A stretch of 64,000 nt of DNA from Halalkalibaculum roseum (GTDB lineage: Bacteria; Bacteroidota; Rhodothermia; Balneolales; Balneolaceae), in NCBI RefSeq assembly GCF_011059145.1, contig NZ_JAALLT010000002.1, positions 248,001 through 312,000 on the forward strand, given 5' to 3'. Below the pieces are notes generated by a model. It had not been told where the DNA came from. It made no database searches and worked only from the letters and a program-made list of their open reading frames with translations. Position 1 is the stretch's first letter, and each line of letters begins with the position of its first letter. Below are positions 59,864 through 64,000 of the stretch, piece by piece. The position numbers and the translations under genes were made by a program.

Positions 59864-61240
59864 ATGGGCAAAACAGGGAAATCCCCTACTAAAAAACTAC
59901 TCTATATCGGGTTGGGCTTTGTGGTAGTAATCGGGGTACTGGCTATAGTAGCAAGTGCTATGGGCTGGTTAGGAGGAGAGAGTGAAGGCAAGACTGTAGA
60001 AACGGCTACGGCAAAGCTTAAAACTATAACCCAGATTGTTTCAGCTTCGGGGAAAATTCAACCTGAGGTTGAAGTGATATTGCGCCCGGAAGTCTCTGGG
60101 GAGATCATTGACTTGCCCGTTAAGGAAGGTGACTACGTACGAAAAGGTGATCTTTTGGTACGTATCAAACCGGATATTTACCAGGCTCGCATTGATGAAA
60201 TTAATGCCTCGCTGCTAACTCAGAAAGCGCGCATGGAACAGGCACGTGCAAGTCTCATTGAAGCAGAATCGCGCTTCAACCAGCAAGCTACTCTCTATGA
60301 GAAAAATCTAGCTTCTCAGGCTGAGTATATTCAGGCAAAAAGCAATTATGAAGCGCAGCAGGCCAATTTTAATGCCGCAAAATACCAGATGCAGAGCATT
60401 GAAGCTCAGTTGGACCAAGCCAAAGAAGAGCTTCAGAAGACCATCATTCGCTCTCCTCGCGACGGTACGATCAGCAAGCTGGCTGTTGAGCAGGGTGAAC
60501 GGGTGCTGGGTCAAACGCAGATGACCGGAACCGAATTGATGCGTATTGCCGACATGAACAACATGGAAGTGCAGGTCCAGGTCAACGAAAACGATATCGT
60601 CATGGTATCACCCGGTGATACGACCAATATCGAGGCGGACTCATATCCTGACCGGTTGTTTAAAGGAATAGTAACTGAGATAGCCAACTCCGCAGAAGTC
60701 ACGGGGCAAGGTACCAATGAGCAGGTGACCAACTATGAAGTTAAGATTCGCATCATCACGCCTCACAACCTGGCGATGGCGGGTAAAGAACTTGAAATGA
60801 AAGTGAGTGCTGAAAACCCGGAAACTGCCTTTTCTCCCAGCTTTAAACCGGGTATGTCGGCCACCGTAGATATCGAAACAGAGACCGCCTTTAATGTGGT
60901 TTCGGTTCCCATACAAGCAGTAACGGTTCGCGATTTTGCCAAAGATAAAGCTGAAGCGGACTCAACCGCACAGGATGAAGAGGCAGAAGCTGATAACGAT
61001 ACGATGTTGCCGGAAGAAGATCTAAGGAAAGTGGTATTTATAGTCGAAGATGGCAAAGCTGTACGTCAGGAAGTGGAAACCGGCATCAGTGACAATACGC
61101 ATATTCAGATACTCTCCGGTGTAGACACCAATCAGGAAATAGTAATTGGCAGTTACCGAACACTATCACGAGATTTAGAAGACGGAGATAAAGTCAAAGT
61201 AAATAATAACAGGCTACAACAATTAGCATCCGGAGACTAA
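59864..61240 (+). CDS. MacA-like periplasmic adaptor (HlyD family)
   Basis: A 458-residue membrane-fusion protein with an N-terminal helix (about residues 13-33), biotinyl-lipoyl halves ([25 protein letters not shown] and the later [13 protein letters not shown]), a long coiled-coil hairpin (about 105-195) and beta-barrel domains. An acidic insertion lies near residues 366-388. It bridges the inner-membrane permeases and the TolC channel. Located directly after tolC and 7 bases before the ATPase gene. Confidence 0.9.
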   Translation: MGKTGKSPTKKLLYIGLGFVVVIGVLAIVASAMGWLGGESEGKTVETATAKLKTITQIVSASGKIQPEVEVILRPEVSGEIIDLPVKEGDYVRKGDLLVRIKPDIYQARIDEINASLLTQKARMEQARASLIEAESRFNQQATLYEKNLASQAEYIQAKSNYEAQQANFNAAKYQMQSIEAQLDQAKEELQKTIIRSPRDGTISKLAVEQGERVLGQTQMTGTELMRIADMNNMEVQVQVNENDIVMVSPGDTTNIEADSYPDRLFKGIVTEIANSAEVTGQGTNEQVTNYEVKIRIITPHNLAMAGKELEMKVSAENPETAFSPSFKPGMSATVDIETETAFNVVSVPIQAVTVRDFAKDKAEADSTAQDEEAEADNDTMLPEEDLRKVVFIVEDGKAVRQEVETGISDNTHIQILSGVDTNQEIVIGSYRTLSRDLEDGDKVKVNNNRLQQLASGD

Positions 61241-61247
61241 GGCGATT

Positions 61248-61985
61248 ATGGCGAGACCAATAATAGAGATTAAAGATCTGAAGAAGATCTATCAGATGGG
61301 AAGCACAGAGGTTAAGGCTCTAAACGGTGTAACCTTCGATGTGATGGAGAACGAATATATTGCTATTATGGGTCCCTCAGGCTCGGGTAAGTCAACTTTA
61401 ATGAACCTTATAGGGTGCCTGGATACGCCTACTTCCGGAAGCTATATTTTAAATAACCAGGATGTAAGCGAACTTGAAGATGCCGAACTTGCCGAGGTGC
61501 GCAATCGCGAAATCGGATTTGTCTTTCAGACCTTTAACTTGCTTCCGCGTACTGACTGCCTCTCAAATGTGGAACTTCCACTCATCTATTCCGGCATAAA
61601 ATCAGCCGAACGGCATAAACGTGCAGCAGAAACACTGACGCGCGTTGGTCTGGGTGATCGTATGGATCACAAGCCAAATGAACTTTCCGGTGGACAGCGG
61701 CAACGTGTAGCTATTGCCCGGGCTTTGGTCAACAATCCATCGATTCTCCTTGCCGACGAACCTACCGGTAACCTGGATACCAAAACAGGCGATGAAATCA
61801 TGAAGCTCTTTGAAGAGCTCTATCGTGCGGGAAATACCATATTAGTCGTTACCCATGAGGATGAAATTGCCGATCACGCCCGCCGTATCATAAGGCTGCG
61901 AGATGGGATCATCGAAGTGGACCGCAAAGTGGAAAATCCGCTGTTGGAAAATATGGAGCTCAACATTACCGCAGATCCGGCGTGA
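61248..61985 (+). CDS. MacB-type ABC transporter ATP-binding protein
   Basis: A 245-residue ATPase with Walker [13 protein letters not shown] (about residues 41-52), the [16 protein letters not shown] signature, Walker [13 protein letters not shown] and H-loop TVVTHE equivalent ([10 protein letters not shown]). The [13 protein letters not shown] stretch is typical of the MacB/LolD/HlyB class that exports with an FtsX permease. No permease gene follows; the two MacB-type permeases at 51765-54235 are the likely partners, so the system seems split into two loci. Confidence 0.92.
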   Translation: MARPIIEIKDLKKIYQMGSTEVKALNGVTFDVMENEYIAIMGPSGSGKSTLMNLIGCLDTPTSGSYILNNQDVSELEDAELAEVRNREIGFVFQTFNLLPRTDCLSNVELPLIYSGIKSAERHKRAAETLTRVGLGDRMDHKPNELSGGQRQRVAIARALVNNPSILLADEPTGNLDTKTGDEIMKLFEELYRAGNTILVVTHEDEIADHARRIIRLRDGIIEVDRKVENPLLENMELNITADPA

Positions 61986-61998
61986 TATTTTAGAAATC

Positions 61999-62090
61999 AG
62001 AATACAGAATTCAGAACTCAGAATGTTTATACTTGAATTTTGAATTCTATTTGGAATAATAAATCTCCCGTCTCCTGAATTCTGTATTCT
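61999..62090. repeat. AGAATACAGAATTC element, copy 2
   Basis: Perfect 16-base terminal inverted repeats, AGAATACAGAATTCAG (61999-62014) and CTGAATTCTGTATTCT (62075-62090), around 60 bases with several GAATTC-like words. Sits between the ATPase and CrtI-like genes. Related to the element at 46632-46732. Confidence 0.7.
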
Positions 62091-62143
62091 CCAATTTATT
62101 CAAAAGGAACATTTTACAGCCCTTCTGTTGTTTCAAGCCTATC

Positions 62144-63628
62144 ATGAAAACAAATTCCAATTACGATGTTATCATAGCCGGTTCTGGCATGGGAGGGATG
62201 TCGGCCGCAGCAATGCTGGCAAATGACGGCTACAAGGTCTTGGTACTGGAAGCTGCCCACGTCCCAGGGGGATGCAGCTCCTCTTTTTACCGCAAAGGAT
62301 ACTGGTTTGAATCAGGGGCGACTACGCTGATCGGATTTGAAAAACATCAACCACTTAGAAAACTGGAAAGGGCGACCGGGATTGAAATCCCCCGCATTGA
62401 GCTTCAGCCAAGTATGCAAGTCCATCAGTCGGGCGAAACCATAACCCGTTACCGTGAACCGGACAAATGGATCTCAGAAGCCAAACGGTGCTTTGGCAAT
62501 GACCAGGCTCAGGAGTCGTTCTGGAAACTGGCATTGAAAGTTTCAGAAGTGGTATGGGAGGCATCGTCCAGAAATGCCTTTTTCCCACCGCAATCATTTA
62601 AGGAGTGGCTGAAGCTACCCCTAAATAATGATCTTTCGCAGGTATGGGTACTGCCTTATGCTCTCCGTTCTGTAGAAGATGTTTTAAATAGTTTCGGGTT
62701 AAACACCCCTCGGTTTCGTCAATTTGTAGATGAGCAGCTTATGATAACGGCACAGTCTACAGCAGAAGATACCCCATTCCTGTTTGGCGCTCCCGCGTTA
62801 ACCTATACCAACTATTCCAACTACTACGTGCCGGGGGGTCTCATTAATATGGTGGAACCCATAGCCGACTTCATTGAGCAGAAGGGCGGTGCCTTACATA
62901 CCCGTGAAGCAGTCGAGCACATTAGCAAGGTGGGCGATCATTATAATGTGTTTACATCCAAAGGCATGTACACCGCCCCGGTTGTAGTTTCTAATCTACC
63001 TGTTTGGAATATGCAGGATCTGACTTCCGGTGAAATCAGGGAATATTTTAAGAAGGAAGCGGATAAGTTCAGCGAAGCATGGGGGGCTTTCACGCTGGGA
63101 TTGGTGACCACTGATACCTATCCGGAAGATCTGCCGCTGCATCACCAGCTTCATTTGCCTGCAGATGACCACATTCCACATACTGTTTCAGACTCTGTCT
63201 TCGTTTCCATGTCACATCCGGGGGATGAGACCCGTTCTAAAAACGGAAACCGGGTTCTGAACGTCTCCTGTCATGCTGATACTGATACCTGGTTTTCAAT
63301 GAACGGCAGTTACGAACATCGTAAAAAAGAGGTGGAGAACCGCATTGTAGAACACCTTAAAAAAACATTACCGGGATTTGGGAAGGCTGAAATAATCAAT
63401 GTATTTTCGGGTACACCGGTAACCTGGCAAAATTGGGTTTACAGAAAAAAGGGGAGGGTAGGTGGAATACCGCAAAGTATGTCACGTTCTCTGCTTGAAT
63501 GGACACCGGCCAGTCCTCCCTTTAAAGGCCTTTATTTGTGCGGAGATACGGTTTTCCCCGGGCAGGGAATTCCGGGCGTAACATTAAGCGGTATAAACGT
63601 ATATTATAGAGTAAGAGAAAATTTTTAA
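62144..63628 (+). CDS. CrtI-like phytoene desaturase/carotenoid isomerase family oxidoreductase
   Basis: A 494-residue FAD/NAD(P)-dependent oxidoreductase. The Rossmann motif VIIAGSGMGGMSAAAMLA is at residues 9-26, followed by LEAAHVPGGCSSSFYRKGYWFESGAT, which is typical of carotenoid isomerase/CrtI-like proteins. The C-terminus closes with GLYLCGDTVFPGQGIPGVTLSG. The substrate pocket is not diagnostic; a carotenoid isomerase, ketolase or retinol saturase-like activity is possible. No crtB or other carotenoid gene is in the window. Monocistronic so far as visible. Confidence 0.82.
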   Translation: MKTNSNYDVIIAGSGMGGMSAAAMLANDGYKVLVLEAAHVPGGCSSSFYRKGYWFESGATTLIGFEKHQPLRKLERATGIEIPRIELQPSMQVHQSGETITRYREPDKWISEAKRCFGNDQAQESFWKLALKVSEVVWEASSRNAFFPPQSFKEWLKLPLNNDLSQVWVLPYALRSVEDVLNSFGLNTPRFRQFVDEQLMITAQSTAEDTPFLFGAPALTYTNYSNYYVPGGLINMVEPIADFIEQKGGALHTREAVEHISKVGDHYNVFTSKGMYTAPVVVSNLPVWNMQDLTSGEIREYFKKEADKFSEAWGAFTLGLVTTDTYPEDLPLHHQLHLPADDHIPHTVSDSVFVSMSHPGDETRSKNGNRVLNVSCHADTDTWFSMNGSYEHRKKEVENRIVEHLKKTLPGFGKAEIINVFSGTPVTWQNWVYRKKGRVGGIPQSMSRSLLEWTPASPPFKGLYLCGDTVFPGQGIPGVTLSGINVYYRVRENF

Positions 63629-63644
63629 ATAAATATCCGACCAT

Positions 63645-64000
63645 TTGAATTATCAATCAGACAATTACAGCCCTAATACACAGTTTTCTGTATTTCCTCC
63701 GGCCGTCAAACATCTGCTAATAATAAACGGAATATTTTTTGTAGGACTCAGTACACCGGGCGTTGCCCAGTTTCTTTTTGAATATGGTGCGCTCTGGCCC
63801 ATCGGTTCAGGATTGTTTCAGCCCTGGCAACTGGTGACTTATATGTTTCTGCATGGCGGTTTCGGGCATATATTTTTCAACTTGTTTGCGCTATGGATGT
63901 TCGGACAGTCTATCGAAAACTACTGGGGAACCAAACGGTTTACCGTTTTCTATTTTTTGACAGGAATCGGTGCTGCCATTCTCCATATGATTATCGGGGG
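63645..64000 (+). CDS. Rhomboid-family intramembrane serine protease, 3' end outside the window
   Basis: A frame open from a stop at 63630 to the right edge. There is no ATG before the conserved region, so the likely start is TTG at 63645. It encodes at least 118 residues: a first helix (IINGIFFVGLS...), then QPWQLVTYMFLHGGFGHIFF followed by NLFALWMFGQSIENYWGTKR. The HGGFGHIFFN...ALWMFG signature is diagnostic of rhomboids. The catalytic GxSG lies beyond the window. Cleaves membrane-protein helices. Confidence 0.85.
   Translation, partial: MNYQSDNYSPNTQFSVFPPAVKHLLIINGIFFVGLSTPGVAQFLFEYGALWPIGSGLFQPWQLVTYMFLHGGFGHIFFNLFALWMFGQSIENYWGTKRFTVFYFLTGIGAAILHMIIG

Noticed and set aside
1-64000. CRISPR array, tRNA, rRNA or intact insertion sequence
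   Set aside because: No regularly spaced direct repeats, tRNA cloverleaf segments, rRNA signatures or transposase reading frames were seen on either strand by eye.

Overview
The window looks like a chromosomal segment of a Gram-negative bacterium of the Bacteroidota/Balneolota side of the tree. Supporting signs are TonB-dependent receptors with an N-terminal carboxypeptidase-regulatory-like domain, many signal peptides ending in AQ/QAQ, a tricorn-type protease, BshB1 of bacillithiol synthesis, an HU-like domain in an envelope protein, LEA-14-like lipoproteins and weak Shine-Dalgarno signals. A Balneolota (Balneolaceae) origin is my best guess, but no rRNA or other marker in the window settles it. 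No rRNA, tRNA, CRISPR array, prophage or intact insertion sequence was seen. The gene content is mostly ordinary chromosomal housekeeping plus envelope functions.

Layout. 1-4.0 kb: ybbP-like permease (cut by the window edge) and ybbA-like ATPase, divergent from the arylesterase tesA. 4.2-9.2 kb: secreted PIG-L deacetylase, SIMPL-domain protein, a one-chain fusion of diadenylate cyclase (CdaA) and YbbR/CdaR domains, a fold-type II dehydratase, a second SGNH hydrolase. 9.4-11.8 kb: a membrane-anchored MutS-family ATPase with a separate Smr gene and a small membrane protein. 12.1-13.9 kb: amidoligase/glutamine-amidotransferase pair. 14-16.2 kb: Dabb protein, then two overlapping HU-like genes, one of which continues through an acidic linker and a membrane helix into a periplasmic LysM domain. 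16.4-22.7 kb: degenerate HisKA_2 kinase, aconitase, MerC plus a ribbon-helix-helix/zinc-ribbon protein, D-amino-acid oxidase and a serine-racemase-like enzyme.

22.9-35.3 kb: M14 carboxypeptidase, tricorn protease, ferredoxin/PepSY pair, amidohydrolase, lipoproteins, Ogt, with several palindromic intergenic repeats. 35.5-42.9 kb: MFS transporter with a probable 5' frameshift, then a five-gene metal (probably zinc) uptake operon with two TonB receptors, one His-rich lipoprotein and two related His/Cys small membrane proteins. 43-51.5 kb: MerA-like oxidoreductase, sucD, dnaG, a site-2 protease, an inositol-phosphatase-family enzyme and bshB1. 51.7-64 kb: two MacB-type permeases, feoAB plus a Cys-rich peptide, a YqjD/YqjE-like trio, then TolC, membrane-fusion protein and ATPase that probably complete the MacAB-type pump, a CrtI-like desaturase, and a rhomboid protease cut by the right edge.

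The most interesting points are the HU-membrane-LysM gene pair (a possible nucleoid to cell-wall tether), the CdaA-YbbR fusion, the amidoligase operon whose amidotransferase carries a hydrophobic insertion, the metal-uptake operon with paired HxH/CxxC small proteins, and a candidate small RNA upstream of a terminator that serves no visible gene.
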